A stretch of 64,000 nt of DNA from Moniliella sp. 'wahieum' (Eukaryota; Basidiomycota; Moniliellomycetes; Moniliellales; Moniliellaceae): assembly GCA_003971905.1 (NCBI GenBank), contig RSEE01000035.1:434001-498000 (forward strand), written 5' to 3'. Below are positions 1 to 14,515 of the stretch, one piece after another. Position numbers and translations under genes: made by a program. The stretch's first letter is position 1. Each line of letters starts with the position of its first letter. The notes under the pieces were generated by a model. It had not been told where the DNA came from. It searched no databases and saw nothing but the letters and a program-made list of their open reading frames with translations.

Positions 1-1877
1 CAGGCTGGTCTTCTGCGCTTGAGCTTGGGCCAATTCCTGAGCCAATCGACTAAGGCGCTCTTGCTGGGCACGAATGACGCTTTGGGCATGTTGGGCTGCA
101 TCCTTGGCAGCAATGCCTTGGAGAGCGCCTCCACCATCACCTGAGCTCGACCGGAAGAAGAGCCTCGGACTGCAAGCTCTTTCCGAAGTTTGGTCACTTG
201 GCCTTGTAGATAAGTCAAGTCATCCCACCCTACTTCGTGTTCCGTAATCTCGGCCTTGTTCTTAATGTTACGTGCCCGATTGGCATATTGGAGAGTGTTG
301 ACCGTCTCAGAGACGTTGTATTCGGTTGGGGAGACACACGCAATCATCAGTGTATGCGCGTTGCCACCCAGACTGTCTTGCAACAGGCGAGTCAATTTGC
401 TGTCACGATACGGGATATGGGTCGTTCGCCGCGCCTTGGCCGGATCGCCGAGGGCACTGATCACATTGCCCAATGCATGGAGGCCCGAATTGATCGAGAT
501 GCCTTCCTTGGCCCGATCACCTGTAGCGTTGGTCCGCTTGAGCTGGAAGAGGATTAGGTTAGTTCTGATCGAAACAATCGTTTGGCCAACATACCCGTTC
601 TGAACCAGCTAGATCGACGAAGTGGAACTTGCTGACAATAGTTGTGCTTTCCCCTTCGTCTGCCATGTCCATGGAACTACCAGGACGCAATGCCTGGCGC
701 TGCTGGCGGGAAGGGGTGACACGGCCACCCAAGGAAGAGCCGGGGCGAGGAATGCCGAGGGACTTGCGCGGTGTGCTGGGCGTTGCGCGCCCGTTGGTGG
801 AGCGCCGATGGGTGAGAGTAAGGGAAAAGATAGCGTGGGAGCGAGATGATTGCTCATTCATGTCAGTTTCAGATGTGCGTCGGGCAGCGGTACCAATGGC
901 CAGGTAGGACATGACATCAGCCACTGACGAAACAGAAACCTCGCGGAGTCCAGACCAAATTATGTGGCCTTTGTCCTCGCGAATTTGGACCAAGGGTTGG
1001 GAGCTGCCTCCATCAGCAAGGAGGTCAAGCAAGTCCTCATTGTACAACTCAATGAACGAGACCTTGACCGTATAAGTCGACCGTCCCGCCGACGCTTGAC
1101 GCCGACGCTCAATGTCGCTAAAAATGTCGGACACAGCGCGGGGGATAATGCCCGTAGACGGGCCAGGGCAGCACCGATATAGTTCAGTTCCGCCGCAGCG
1201 GTTCCCATGGTATAAGACTTACCACTGCTCGTCTGGCCATAGGCCAGGATGGTAGTGTTGTAGCCGTCCACAAAAGAGGGAATGAGAGATCGAACTGCCC
1301 GTTCGTACACATCCTCCTGATTGGCCTCTGGACCAAGAACGTAGTCGTATGCGAAGATCTGCTTCTTATCGCGTGACAGGCCGGGTGTCGCAGCATTCGG
1401 GCCGCCAGTGGGACCAGAGGAGGGGTCAACACTAACGCTGGAGGCACCTGAGCGAAGATGACAGAGCGTTGCCATCGGGTGGGCATGGACGAAGCGTCCT
1501 GCGGGGTGATGGGGGGATACGGAGCGCAACCTGGACCGAGGTGGGCATGGGGCTGGGCGGGCTAATAGAGAAGGGGGGGGTCATGGGCGGCGGAGAGAGC
1601 TGGTCGCGCGCGGCAGAGCGGGGGGAATCGGCAGCGGTCGCGATAGGCGGAAGCGGTGAGCGGGTGCGCATGCCAGGCTTGGGTGTGGTGGGTAAGCCGC
1701 CGAAAGACGAGCGTGGGAGAGAAGAGGCGGGGGTAGAGCGGCCGGAGCTGGAGAGGGGTGGGGGGGACTGGGCACCGAGGCGGCCGAGATGGAGTGGCGC
1801 GGACGCGAAGAGGCGCCAGAGCCGGGGCCGCCACCAACGCCAAAGCCAAAGGCGGACGACCGCCGAGGCGTCGTCAT
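1..1877 (-). CDS. Kinesin-4 (KIF4-like) motor, N-terminal part, truncated by window edge
   Basis: ATP-driven plus-end microtubule motor of the chromokinesin/kinesin-4 group, expected on spindle or cytoplasmic microtubules. On the minus strand I read a low-complexity Ser/Pro/Gly leader (start ATG at 1877, MTTPRRSS), the first strand VQVALRI, the P-loop [14 protein letters not shown], switch [12 protein letters not shown], switch [10 protein letters not shown], then [15 protein letters not shown] and the neck [15 protein letters not shown] followed by the start of a helical region. A 52-nt intron (543-594) follows VDLAGSER. Two one-base slips disrupt the frame, one in the G6 run at 1511-1516, where the motor's usual RIRP is lost, and one near 1440. 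A low-complexity insert of about 60 residues lies between switch I and switch II. The coiled coil and tail are outside the window. The motor assignment is firm; the kinesin-4 subgroup is inferred from the neck and [15 protein letters not shown] region. Confidence 0.9.
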
Positions 1878-2337
1878 GGATGGATGGAGGGTGGATGGGA
1901 TGGGACGGAGGCGGGACGGTGGAGGCGGTGATGTGGTGGAGCAGAGCCAAACACACTGTGGACCCTGCACGGCCAGGTGGCCAGCTGCGCGAGCTGCGCC
2001 ATCGCATCACGTGATGCTGCTTCCAGCCCAGTCTCCCATGCAGGCGATGACCGGTGACCTCGCTGAGCGCTGACCGGGATCGATGAGCTCCCCGCGAGTC
2101 TCAGTCACCCTTTCGGACAGACAAACAAGGGAGACTTGAAACTAGAAGAGGTCACATGTGCTACAGCGGAACACAGGTGTTGCACCGATTTGCATCATCC
2201 CCAAATGACACGTGGAAGGGGCGCCGCAAGTAAAGTACTTTTGTCTTCCGCTCGTCAACAGGTCGCCACTGTCAGCACCAGCGCCCCCCCCCTCCCCCTC
2301 GCTCCCCGCAACACCACCATCAATATCGCCCTGCGCC

Positions 2338-2842
2338 ATGGCCAAACCCGCTCGCTCCTCTAAGCCAAAAAAATACCCATCCATGGCTGCTTGGACTCCT
2401 CCGGGCGCCGATCTCAACACGGCAACTCGCGCTTGCGCACGCTCCTCATCATCCTGGCCGTATGCACCGCCTTGCTTCTTGGTCTTCATGCACGACGAGC
2501 CTGGGTACGCCGCTCTGCCACTGCATCTTCGGTTGGCGCTCCATTGATGGATTCTTCCTCTTTTGCCTCGCTGCTTGGCATGACCCCAAAACCCAAGCAA
2601 GACGAATGGGACCCGGACGACCCCTACCGCCCTGACAACAGAGGAGATCAAGTCCTTCTCCATGAGTGACATCCAAAGCATGTTTGATTTTATCCAGTCG
2701 GGTCGACTTTGATCAAGTCCCTGCCACCACTCCTGAGTCCGAGGAGGAAAGCACCAAGGAACGGGCGACTCGGTTCGGTCGTTTGCGCGCAGCAATGGGC
2801 GGAGCCGATGGTGCATGTGATGTTTCCTCAGAGGATCTGTAA
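2338..2842 (+). CDS. Small single-pass membrane protein, uncharacterised
   Basis: Not recognised. The start ATG at 2338 has a good context (cgccATGGCC) and opens a short basic, Lys/Pro-rich N-terminus. One hydrophobic helix follows (LRTLLIILAVCTALLLGLH), flanked on its outer side by Arg residues. After it come KPKQDEWDPDDPYRP, then EEIKSFSMSDIQSMFDFIQS, then an acidic tail ending SSEDL at the stop 2840-2842. These pieces lie in three successive frames, so two or three one-base slips must be bridged; about 165 residues result. Length and topology resemble small ER or mitochondrial membrane proteins, but I see no family motif. The gene is divergent from the kinesin gene, separated by about 460 bases. 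Confidence 0.5.
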
Positions 2843-3831
2843 TATGCATCCCACGCAGGAGATGGTGCTGTCGTCCTACACCTAAACACGACGCATCCCC
2901 AAGTTCGACTGCATTGAATACGTCGAGTGTCGCTATATCCCTCTTGGGTTTTCTGGCTTTTTATACTACTATGTCATTGAAGGGCCGCATGCGCGGTGAA
3001 GGTCATCTTCTGAAACCTATTTGAGCCGCTCAAATGGCCACGGCGAAGGTGCTGTCTACAGCCTCCAACTATGAGAAACGAAGGGCATCGTAACAATTTA
3101 TTCATATATCACTCAGTCCGTGGAGAGAGATGACGTTTGGAGGGCGGGAAGACAATTAGTATTCCCCCTCCAAGTGCTGCGCCTGCGTCTACCTCCCCGT
3201 ACCATATCATTAAGCTCACCCTCGGCTATTTTTCACTCTATGTATATCTCCACCACGTCGACCATCATTCTTTGACCCCTGCTACCACTTCTGCCGTCTG
3301 TTGAAGCCGCCGTCAAACCACATATCGACATTCTCTCCTCCTTTTAGCCACATTCTACGGTGCTGCCGTCAGAGCACACAAATCCGCAAGTTGCCTATTG
3401 TCGTCGGTGCACCAACAGTGCTAGTCGAGAGCATTGCTGGTAGATTGGATGTGCGCTTATGTGGAGGAGAGGTACGTCTTGTACTGTCCATTTGGCTCAT
3501 AATCTCTTCGAGGACGCTTAACGTGCTGACGACATATCTCTATCGACCACAGTCAAACCATATTCAGAGTCGCGAATGATCTTCTAAATGCCAAATCATG
3601 CCACAGCCAAAAGGTTCCAAGATGGACGATGCGGGAAAAAAAGCACCCAAACCACATGCGTTCAGGACGAGGGATATCTTCGTCACCACGACGGCAGTGC
3701 ACCATTGCGTGCACGGCAGCACACGCCAAGGTAGGCATGCCCGTGGCTCGGTTTTCTTCAAAAGGGGTTTTTTGTGTTTTTGTTGGAGACGGTCGAGAAA
3801 GGGGTCATGCACCACAACAAGTGAGGGCGAA
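2843..3831. other. Gene-free stretch
   Basis: Open frames here are short and have no coding character on either strand. It separates the 3' ends of two convergent genes. I see no repeat or RNA gene. Confidence 0.4.
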
Positions 3832-6520
3832 CTAGTTGAAACGAAAAATACAGACTTCACAATGGTTCGGGAGCCCAGCGGGAAGCCTTGTGCCCTGTAC
3901 GAAGCTGGAGCTGGATCCCATCCTGAACTCTTCGTTGGTCCGGGCGAAACGTTGGGGAGGGAGGATGACCCTCGGAATATCTGAGTCTGAGTCTGATTCG
4001 CTTGGCTCCGTCAGAACCTCTCGCGTTTGTTGTGGCTCAACCAGCAGAGCAAGCTTCTTCTTCAGATTGTTACTGCGGTGAATGCCGCGGCTGCGGGTTT
4101 TGCTCCGGGGGCCCCGTCGAGGACGTTGGGTCGGAGTCAAACTTTCTTCTGGATGGTCGGCTTGGTCATCGTCGGCCCGGACGGGCGCTTGGGGATGTTA
4201 ACAACAATCTCAGAGGTTGGCTCGAACAGTTCCAGAATCTCTGGCGTTTCCTGGTAGGCCTCCAGAGACAGCATCGGCTTCAGATGGCTGCTGGGGTGAA
4301 TGTCGGGCTGCGGCTTTTGCCGCGGCAGCCCCGCCGAGTATGCGTTTTGGGAGTGGAATGCTCTTCTGAGTGATCGGCTTCGGCCTCAGTGCCATCAGTA
4401 CAGGGTACTAATAGCGCAAGAAACCCCATCTTCGGTTTCCGTGCCATCGGTTTCTTGGGAGTCGGTCTCGGTACCTTGGTCTTCCTCCACCTCTCCTTCG
4501 ACACTGTGGTCTTCATCCACCACAGCCTTTTCACTCTCTTTGCCAGGAATAAGCTCCTGATGAGGGGGGGTACTTGGGGTGGGAACGAGAATCAGTTCGT
4601 CTTCTCCAGTGTGGGAAGGGTTAACCGTTGCAACGATAACGTTTTCCATCGCCTCATCTTCATCTGCAGATTCAACAGGCGTGGGCATCACGGGGATAGG
4701 AGAAGGTGGGCGATCAACCGGAACGAATGGCGTGGCACCGCTCTGCTGTGGGGTTGGTGGCTGTTAGGTCGGACTTTCCGACTCAGTTTGACGGGCACAG
4801 GGCTGAGCCCACCCAATCGAACGCAGCAAGGCAACTTCATCGGCCACATGCGGGTTCTTGTGTTTCTTGGGGGAAAGGGGGGTGGCAGTGACCATCTTGG
4901 GGAGTGGGTGTGTTGGGGTTTGGAGCCAACGGGGCTGATGGCTTCAACAGACATGGAAGCAGACGAGTCCTCATCGGTCGGACAGATGCCGTTTGGTTCG
5001 CCAACCCGGCTCGTTTCTCAGCCATCTCTTCCCGCTCCATCCGCTGCCGTGGCTCTCGATCATGAGTTCTCCTTGTGGGCTTGACGCCGCTGAGCACGAA
5101 GCACCGTTCGCTCCGCCGGCTGGGGCTGGCCCGTGCGGCTAGGCAAGGGGGCAGGTGCCGGCACGTCCAAATGAACCCGTCCCATTTTTCGCAGTATGAA
5201 CTGCTTCGCTGGCTTGGTGTGGTGCTTGTCAAACTTACCCCGAACGGGTGTTGTGCGAACAGATGAAATCGGGGAACGAGGACTGGGCAGGGTCGCAACT
5301 ACCTCTTCAGCAGTGGGGCAGGCTCGGGTTGAGCAGGGTCCATCGTGGCAGGCTCCTCAAGAATGGAAACATCTTCCTCAAGATGAAGGACATGCTCGTC
5401 CACATGGGCAGGCTCCTCAACAATGGGAGCATCCTCAAGAAGGAACGACTCTTCATGAATGGAAGAGGTTTCCGGGGTCTCAAGAATGGTAGAGACCTCA
5501 AGATGGGACGCTGCTCCAGCAGGATGGAGCTACGCTCCGCAGCGAAACGGCTAGTCCTACCACCGACCCTGCAAACTTGGCTACCGAGACGGCGAGCTCA
5601 AGCATCGGGAAGGCGAGCGCATCAGCCGTTAATGGGACGGCGAGCACATCAGCCAAGCGAAAGCGAGCTCAGCCAGAATGGTGCGAAGCGAAGCTGATAG
5701 TGGAGAGTGAGTGAACGAAGAAAGACGAGGAACTTTGCCGTATCGGGAGTTTCGGTTTGTTGGAGCAGGTTTGACCGGGGGCTGTAGGAGCGCTGTCATT
5801 CAGGGAAACCTGGGCAACGTGGGACTCGACGTGGGCGAGGCCTGGGGCGCGCGGGGAAGGATGGTCGATGGGGGGCTTGGGCGATGGGTGGAAGAAACCA
5901 TGTGGCACATTCCCCACATTGGCCTCCTAGCCCGACGCCAGGCAGAATGACCAAAAACAAGAAAGGTCAAAAACGGGGTGAACGTTTGGGGAAGCTCCGT
6001 GTCGCTCCAGTGCGACCGAAGACAGTCGCTGGTAAGGATGACGGTGAACAAGTGCAAAACACGATTGATATCGGTGGCTTGTCCATTCACCCAGGCTGCC
6101 ACCTCCGTGGGTGTGACGGGCAGGGCTGACTTGAATAAGCCAACCACGGTCCAGACCATGTCCAGCGTGTCATTCATCATCAGACGTAGCTCCGCCCCGC
6201 CGCTGTCCATGCAGAACGAAAGACAGAGCCAGGAATACCAGTAGGCCGGTCCGACGCGGGCCGACCCGAGCCAGAAGGACTTCGATAACCGTCGCCACCC
6301 ACACGATGGCGAACAGGGCGAAAATGAGTGGCCAGTCGAGTGCGGCGAGATAGAAGGCGATCTTGTGTTTGCTCACCAGAAGCAGGTGCAGCCAGCAAAT
6401 CGCGACGGTCTGTGCGGTCCGTTCAAGTTGGGCTGCGAGCATGATGGAGACAGGAAGCGTCCAGGTGCTCATGCTTGGGCGTGACGGCGGGCGAGAGTGG
6501 TGGGAGGGGAGGAAGGGCAC
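3832..6520 (-). CDS. Multi-pass membrane protein with long acidic disordered tail (duplication copy A)
   Basis: Not recognised. Minus strand, start ATG at 6520. The first 115 residues hold two or three hydrophobic segments (IMLAAQLERTAQTVAICWLH, WPLIFALFAIVWVATVIEVLLA, LLVFLALSFVLHG). A second part follows after a one-base slip near 6195 (MMNDTLDMVWTVVGLFKSALP ... TFTPFLTFLVFGHSAWRRAR). Downstream the protein becomes Ser/Pro/Glu-rich and disordered, with an acidic block around 4400-4690 (EGEVEEDQGTETDSQETDG) and a Ser/Asp run (ESDSDSD) near the stop at 3832. At least four frame changes, some perhaps introns, lie between 5950 and 4100. The segment 5945-4955 is nearly repeated, inverted, at 14516-15475. 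N-terminal membrane segments plus a disordered tail suggest a nuclear-envelope or ER protein, but that is inference. Confidence 0.5.
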
Positions 6521-8883
6521 ATGGGCTCCGTACTTATATATTCCCTAGAGGCGCACGAGCGCAAGTCATTAATGGCCATACATGTTGGCCACTATGCTGG
6601 ATTATTGTTGGGCCTGTATTAATTCCCCAAATATCCAACGCAGTGGTGTGAGACATGGCACTGACACTGTCTCACCGGAAAGGGATAGGCATCTGTTTCG
6701 TGTACAGCGTCTTTTAATTTTGGCAGAGGCACTGCGTCTGCTCCCAGGCCAAGGACACGCGGGGGGCTAGCTGGTCCGCGTCGAGCCCCCACTCGCGAGC
6801 GTAAATAAAGCGTACCGGGAGAACATTTTGATCCAGTGGTGCTACGACAACCTCCTCTGCACTCATCTGCGTCGTGTAGTGATCGTCCTCTCAAAAGTGC
6901 AGCAACGGTGTGAGGTTGCCTGATTCATCTCCATTGGCATTGGGCCGATGTATAGCCTTTTTGTGTTCAGTGGCCAGGGCTGATAAATGTGTGCGAACCC
7001 TGTGCCCTCCCTTTGCTCGCCTGGAAGGGAAAGGGGGCGGCAATTGGACAGAGAAGGGAGCGGCAAAAGAGACGACTGCGCCCGTCGCCACCCATCGCAT
7101 CGCATCGTGTGGTGTGGGGTATAATGCCCTCTTTGCTTTTGTGCGGCGGCCATCAGAGAGGGAGGATGTCATGTACACTGGGCTGCAGCGCACCCTCCCA
7201 CTGTTGCCTCTTACGCTAGAGGACTAGATGACTCGTGGTTATTCTATACCCTTTGCGGTCGTGCGGGATGACGAAGAGTTTTTACCAATGGGGTCTGGCT
7301 GCGGAGGGATCGTTGTATACATGTGGCGACTTCTGAAGCTCTGAGATCTGACGCGTGAAGCTTGAAGCTAGACGCTTGAAGCACTGGGGCTATATGCGGC
7401 TCTACTGCCTGTGCACCAGGCGCACAACTACTGACGCATGATCTCTCCTCTCGAGTTCGGATTGGTGCATATTTTGATGGTGATGCTGATGGCTGAGGCA
7501 GCGCTAACCGATGATCTCGATTACCCCGCACTCGGCTCCGTCCGGCTCCGTCCACAGCCTCATCTTCGAGCATCGAGCTTCGAACATCGAACATCATGCA
7601 TCATGCATCCTTGGTCACCGGTCACCGGTCCACGCGGTCACGGTCACATGGTCGCACGCCACATGTCATGCATGTCACTAATCACCAATTGCGGGACGAT
7701 ACAACACGCATTGGACCAGTGTGCGGAGTTCAACGTTCATCCGTTGTGCAACATGTCGTACGGCTGACGACAAGCGTTTTTGCCTTTATATCGATCTCAC
7801 TAGTAACTACCTGCGTCCTGAAGGCCTGACTAGCCGTAGGCCTTATCGATTGATCTTATCATTGAGATCACTACCCTTTTCAAACTTCGAGCTAGTCGCT
7901 CCATTAACCATTCAGTATTCAGTGTCTGTCACTAGCTCCACTAGCTTCACCGGTCACTAGGTCACTAGTCACTAGTCACTATTAGTAACTAGTACCTAGT
8001 ACCTAGTACCTAGTACCTAGTACCTAGTACCTTGTACCTAGTACCTAGTACTAAGAACTGCTCACTAGCGCGCTCACTACTGTGACTAGTCACTAGTCAC
8101 TAGCCAGTCCCCCTAGTCGACCACACCGCCACAGCACGCGCTGGTGTCAGGGGCGTCCGAGGGAGGCTGAGCTGAGCGCCCGGAGGACGCAATGGATCCC
8201 GAGTGCCACAGGGGATACACTAGGCGTGTTCGGGGAGGCAAGGGGCCCAGCCTGAATTCGAAGCAGCTGGAGGTCAGACATGCACAGACGTCCTCCTTGG
8301 GCATAACATGTAACACGTAACAGTGCTTGACATATGTGCCGATGGCGGCGGCGGCTCTGGGTGCGCATCTCCCATCGCACCTACCGTGGCTTAAAGTCGA
8401 CCCTATTTAAGTCCTTTTCAACTGAAGCGCTGAAGACAGACGGGCTAAAGCACCCCCGCCAGGCCTCGAGCGTCCGAAATGGGAAGCATGTGCAGACGCC
8501 CGGCATCGACGCTAGCAACGAGTTCCCTCTATATCTGCCGCGCATGATATCCTTGCTTCCACGATCGGCACCAGGGAGTAGGTCCAAGCGGTTAAAACAG
8601 GGAGATGAGGTGATGAAAGAGATGGTATCGAGTGCATGTTAGCAGGACAGACAGTCCCCAGTCTGCCGCCGTGCCGTGCCGAAGGCCACAAGACGACAGC
8701 GTCTGAGCCATAAAATTGAGGTGGGTGCGAGAGAAAAGACGGGAACCGAGGTCATCCATCCAAGGGGGAAAGGAAAAGAACGGATGCAAACAGGACCAAA
8801 GCAACAAAACCATGAGAGGACAGCACTGCTAGTATAGCGAGCAGCTTTTACCCCCCCACCTTTCCACCTCGCGCCCATATATC
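6521..8883. other. Gene-poor region carrying heptamer repeats
   Basis: No convincing gene. The ORF at 8334-8642 (+) is the only one with some coding character and has no recognisable domain. The stretch contains GTCAC-type repeats at 7612-7680 and 7940-8104, the CTAGTAC array at 7986-8052 and a cluster of TTGAAGC-type motifs at 7350-7385. Confidence 0.5.
7986..8052. repeat. Tandem heptamer array (CTAGTAC)n
   Basis: About nine near-perfect copies of a 7-bp unit CTAGTAC with one variant copy (CTTGTAC). It is flanked on both sides by copies of the related heptamer GTCACTA, giving a repeat block from about 7950 to 8104. Confidence 0.9.
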
Positions 8884-10720
<1,837 letters not shown>

Positions 10721-13335
10721 GCTGGGGAAGCAGATGCCGACGCGGAGGCAAGGGGAAGCGCAGGCCGAGGCCGCAGCGGACGCAGCAGCCAGCGGGGTGG
10801 CCATGGCCGGTCGGGGCAGAGGCGGGGGCAGAGAGGCAACAGGGGCGGGCAAGGCGGCGGGAGCGCAGCAGACACCTGACGGGAGCAGAGTTGCGTCCTG
10901 AGGCGCTGGCGGTCCCCTCGGCGGGGGTTGCAGGCAGCGGCGAGATGCTGGGTGCCAGGCGAGCATGAGCATCTCCCGCATGATCCCAGCGCCCGAAGAC
11001 GGCTGTGGCGCAGCCAGCCGAGGCCAGCCGCGGCATCCGCCTCGCCCAGCCACACTGGCCCCCGGCCACCCGCCCCCCCCCCACCGCCACAAGCGGGGTG
11101 GCACACTGGGGCCACCCGCCAGCTAGCCCCCTGCCCCCGGCTTTGCAACATTGCATTGGACCACACATGCTCGTAGATGCGCTCCTGAGATCGCAGTCTG
11201 AGTCGCAGACGCCTCCGCTGTAGCTCGCGTCCGTGCGTTCTTGCGTCTCAATATCCCCTCTTCTCGTCGCATTGCCTCCCTGCCTGGCGCTTTTGCCTCC
11301 AGCCTCAAGCTTCAAAACGCTCCTCGATGCGTCGGCCGGGCGCACGTTTGCATGATACCTAGCGCTTGTAGTGCTGCATGGTGGTTCCCCCTCTGCCCAG
11401 CAGGGCCCCTGCTCCACACGAAAAAAAACTGCTGCTGAACCACCCACTCGAATTGCCATCACGCGTGAAAGAGGCCGCCCACTCACCTGGCGAAACAAAA
11501 GGGGGCTATGGCGAGCAAGCTGATCGATCAGCAGGTGAACGTATGTGAACGTGTGGGCAGTACCCACGCGTCGTCATGACCAGGGCGGTGTCATAGTCGG
11601 GGGCTAAGGTGAGGGATACCAAAGTCGGACTAGGCCAAGTGATGTAGCACACCTTCGTGGGGAAGAAGCAAGAACAGAGGACATGGTGCGGAGCGGAAGA
11701 ATACAGAGAAGGAGCGAAACGCTCGAGACGAAGAAATTGGAAAGTGAGCGATATCACAGCCAAACTATATAGGACAGAGGTGAGAACGGTTCTTGAGTGC
11801 GTCCCTTGCATATATTTGTGGCAGTCTCGGCGCATTTCACAGGCTCCAACAGTCGAAGCAGCAACTCCATCTCCCCCCGGCGTTCGATACAGGCATTGGG
11901 GTTGTCCCATGTCCCACCTTCCGGGGTGCACCTCCTCCTCTGATTGGACCGATCCATCGCGAGCCGTGTGGCCTACCTCTTCCTAATCCTCCCCGTATGC
12001 GCGTGCGTGGCCCCTATCCTCTCTTCTACTATATCATTTTTTGCAATCCTACTATTATGTCTCTCCTTTTCCTCATCTCTTCCACCACCCACACAGTCGA
12101 TCGCTTTTTCGCTAGAACAGCTGCCCTCCATTTCCCTATCGTATACGCGCGTCTTGCGGTCCTACACGCTGGCTTGATACTCCAAAACTTTGGTCTCTCT
12201 CTCTGGCCACCAGAGGAAAGAATGCCGCTACAACCGTCGGTAACAATAACGCGAGAGTACAAAACCGGGTAACCCGCTATGTTGAGCTAGGTGGCTCGTG
12301 CTTTGGCCAATGTCCCTTCAGCTCCTCCTCAGGCCTAGGAGTTCCGCTGTTTCCCTTCTCCTACTGTCCTCCTTGTCCCGCAGCTTATAGCCCCCTGATG
12401 GCGTCTCGCTGATTGATGTTCCTCTGTGTGGACTGATTGTTGGTTGCCATACCACCACCACCAGTGCGATTGCATCACCCTCGAGGACCATCAGGACTCC
12501 AGGTCTCATCACGCTAACCCCGCCACCTCCCGTAAAATCCCGGAGTGCCTTGAAGAGTGGTGCACATGATGCATGATGCACGATTCATGCCCCCGAAAGG
12601 TCCGTGCAGGCTGGCATGTACGGCTATTGTTGGGGCACTATAGTGCAGTGTGCCAAGGGCATAGCCAGACTCTGGCGCTCCCAGCCACTTCTATAGGACC
12701 TCAGCGCCCTCAGCAGTCGTAGCTTAGTCTTCCCACTCTTCCCCTCCCTCCTCCCTCTCCGCTACTCTCTACTATCGCTCACCAGCCACCAATTCCTATC
12801 GTCTATTGGCCTCTCCAGTTCATGAATGCCATCTCGCTTGGCATCGGGATCCGGAGGTCCCATCACTATGTAACATCCACTATTCAAGCTCCTTTCGGAA
12901 TTCTGGGGGTGCGGAGCTCCTCAACTGCTCGCGCTCAGGCCCAGTCCCTCGTGGCGTTTAAGATACGAGGCGCGCCGGGATCGAGAGCGCGGACTTCGGA
13001 CTTGCGGCGACGAGGAGCTATCAGCATCAGTGCAGCAGCGCATCGGCCCCTCAGCGCATCATGCATCATGCATCATGCATCATGCATCAGCCCTCTCACA
13101 TCTCACTCTGTGGCTTGCTGTCTGCCCAGCCAGCCCGCCAGTGTCCGCCGCCCAACCCCGTGCGCTGTGCCGAGGAGAGTGCAAGACGCCGAGGCAGGGG
13201 GCCAGCACTATATGCAGGCTATTGTCTATGGCTGCTCCACCCCCCCCCACCCGCCCACCACCGCTTTACTGAGCACACCTTTTTGCTGTTGATCGATACA
13301 ACACGACCACCCACCCAACCCCCATAATATCCGCC
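10721..13335. other. Gene-free stretch, pyrimidine-rich 3' half
   Basis: The part next to CDC7 (10721-11170) is very GC-rich and open in several frames, probably the CDC7 5' leader or more N-terminus. From 11.2 to 13.3 kb I find no ORF with coding character. It contains GCATCAT-type motifs at 12566-12590 and 13056-13090. Confidence 0.45.
13056..13090. repeat. Tandem heptamer (GCATCAT)n
   Basis: About four to five copies of GCATCAT, 245 bases upstream of the secreted-protein start. The same motif recurs singly or doubly at about 7592-7606, 12566-12580 and 43243-43257. Confidence 0.85.
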
Positions 13336-14224
13336 ATGCATCTTCCTCTCACGAGCTCTGCTTTGTTCGCCGCTGCCTTCGCACTGGGCGTGGCCAATGC
13401 TCGGCCCACGCCTCCGGCCCACCAGCTGAACACACGGGACAACAGCTTCTTCACCCCCATTGGCCCCTTCCCAATCGGACTCAATGACAAGTGGATCAAG
13501 GTGGAACAAGGAGTGTTGGACGTGACAGACGACTCGCACTCCCGCACCCACTTCCTCTTTACCCCGGTCGATTCCGACATGTACGATGTGCACGGCACGA
13601 TCGACGGGTGGGAGGGATTCTGGGTCGAAACCTTTGGCTTCTTCTCGCCGGAACATGACACGAGCCAGTGCGTGGCGGGAGTGAGCAACACAACGCATGC
13701 CACCCACTTTACCGTTGGCCCATGCAACCAGGACAACACGTCGGCTGAATTTGGCCTGCAACTCTTCACCTCCTCAGCGGCTCTCAAGATGCGACCCCCG
13801 TCAGCCAAGCCCAGAACTTCACTACCGATTGGATTCCTTTTGGTGAGAAGGGAGAGACGCACCCGGATCAGGAGGACGCATACGACGAGGACAAGCCTTT
13901 GAATGGCTGGCGCTTCTACCCCCGGTCTTCGGATGGTGGCGGCTGCAGGCCCAGCCCTTGGCCAATGGCGTTGGCTCGACGCTGCAATTCCTCAACCAAC
14001 GCTCTACAACGTTTAAAGTTGAACCTGGTATTGGATACCCACTCTTTTTTCGCTTCTTCAAAACGCAACATTTTCTTGAGTTCTCTGCCAGCCGCGTCGA
14101 CCTGGTCGGCGTCGAGCCTTCAATAACTGTCCCTTCTCACAAAAACGTCGAGTTTAGCGTGCCGTGCTTCACATGGCACTTTGTTTTTGATGGTCCCAAT
14201 TCTATTAACGTGTGGCATGTGTGA
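13336..14224 (+). CDS. Secreted protein of about 295 residues, unknown family
   Basis: Not recognised. The start ATG at 13336 (MHLPLTSSALFAAAFALGVANA) gives a clear signal peptide with a likely cleavage after ANA. The mature part has Cys residues near QCVAGVSNTT and GPCNQDN, possible N-glycosylation sites (NTT, NTS), and aromatic-rich segments (GWEGFWVETFGFF, GWRFYPRSS, YPLFFRFFKTQHFLEF) that suggest a folded beta-rich domain. It ends PNSINVWHV at the stop 14222-14224. Two one-base deletions, near 13788 (aag|atg, a G missing) and near 13932, break the frame; reading across them gives one continuous sensible protein. No GPI signal is visible. No intron is needed. Confidence 0.65.
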
Positions 14225-14515
14225 CGTGTGGCCGAGGAAGAGTTGATATAGTTTCATCGAGTAGTTTGAGCCCCCCTCTCTCCACCGCGTCTGTCAGATT
14301 CACCATGCTACTATTAGCCTGGGGCTCTTGTGGCTTGTCGTACTACATCGGCATGATTTTCATTTATGCAGGGCTGTATCAGTCCTCTCTTCCCTTCGGA
14401 GGGGCAAGGAACTCCAACAGTCCGTCCATAGATATGTATCAGATCATCCACCGATCCCACTCCCGCCTCCCTTTCTTCCATCTCACGTTTCCTGATAGCC
14501 TCTCCATACGGTATC

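Noticed and set aside
1469-2073. Long plus-strand ORFs opposite the kinesin leader
   Set aside because: Arise from GC-rich low-complexity sequence; the minus strand encodes the kinesin N-terminus.
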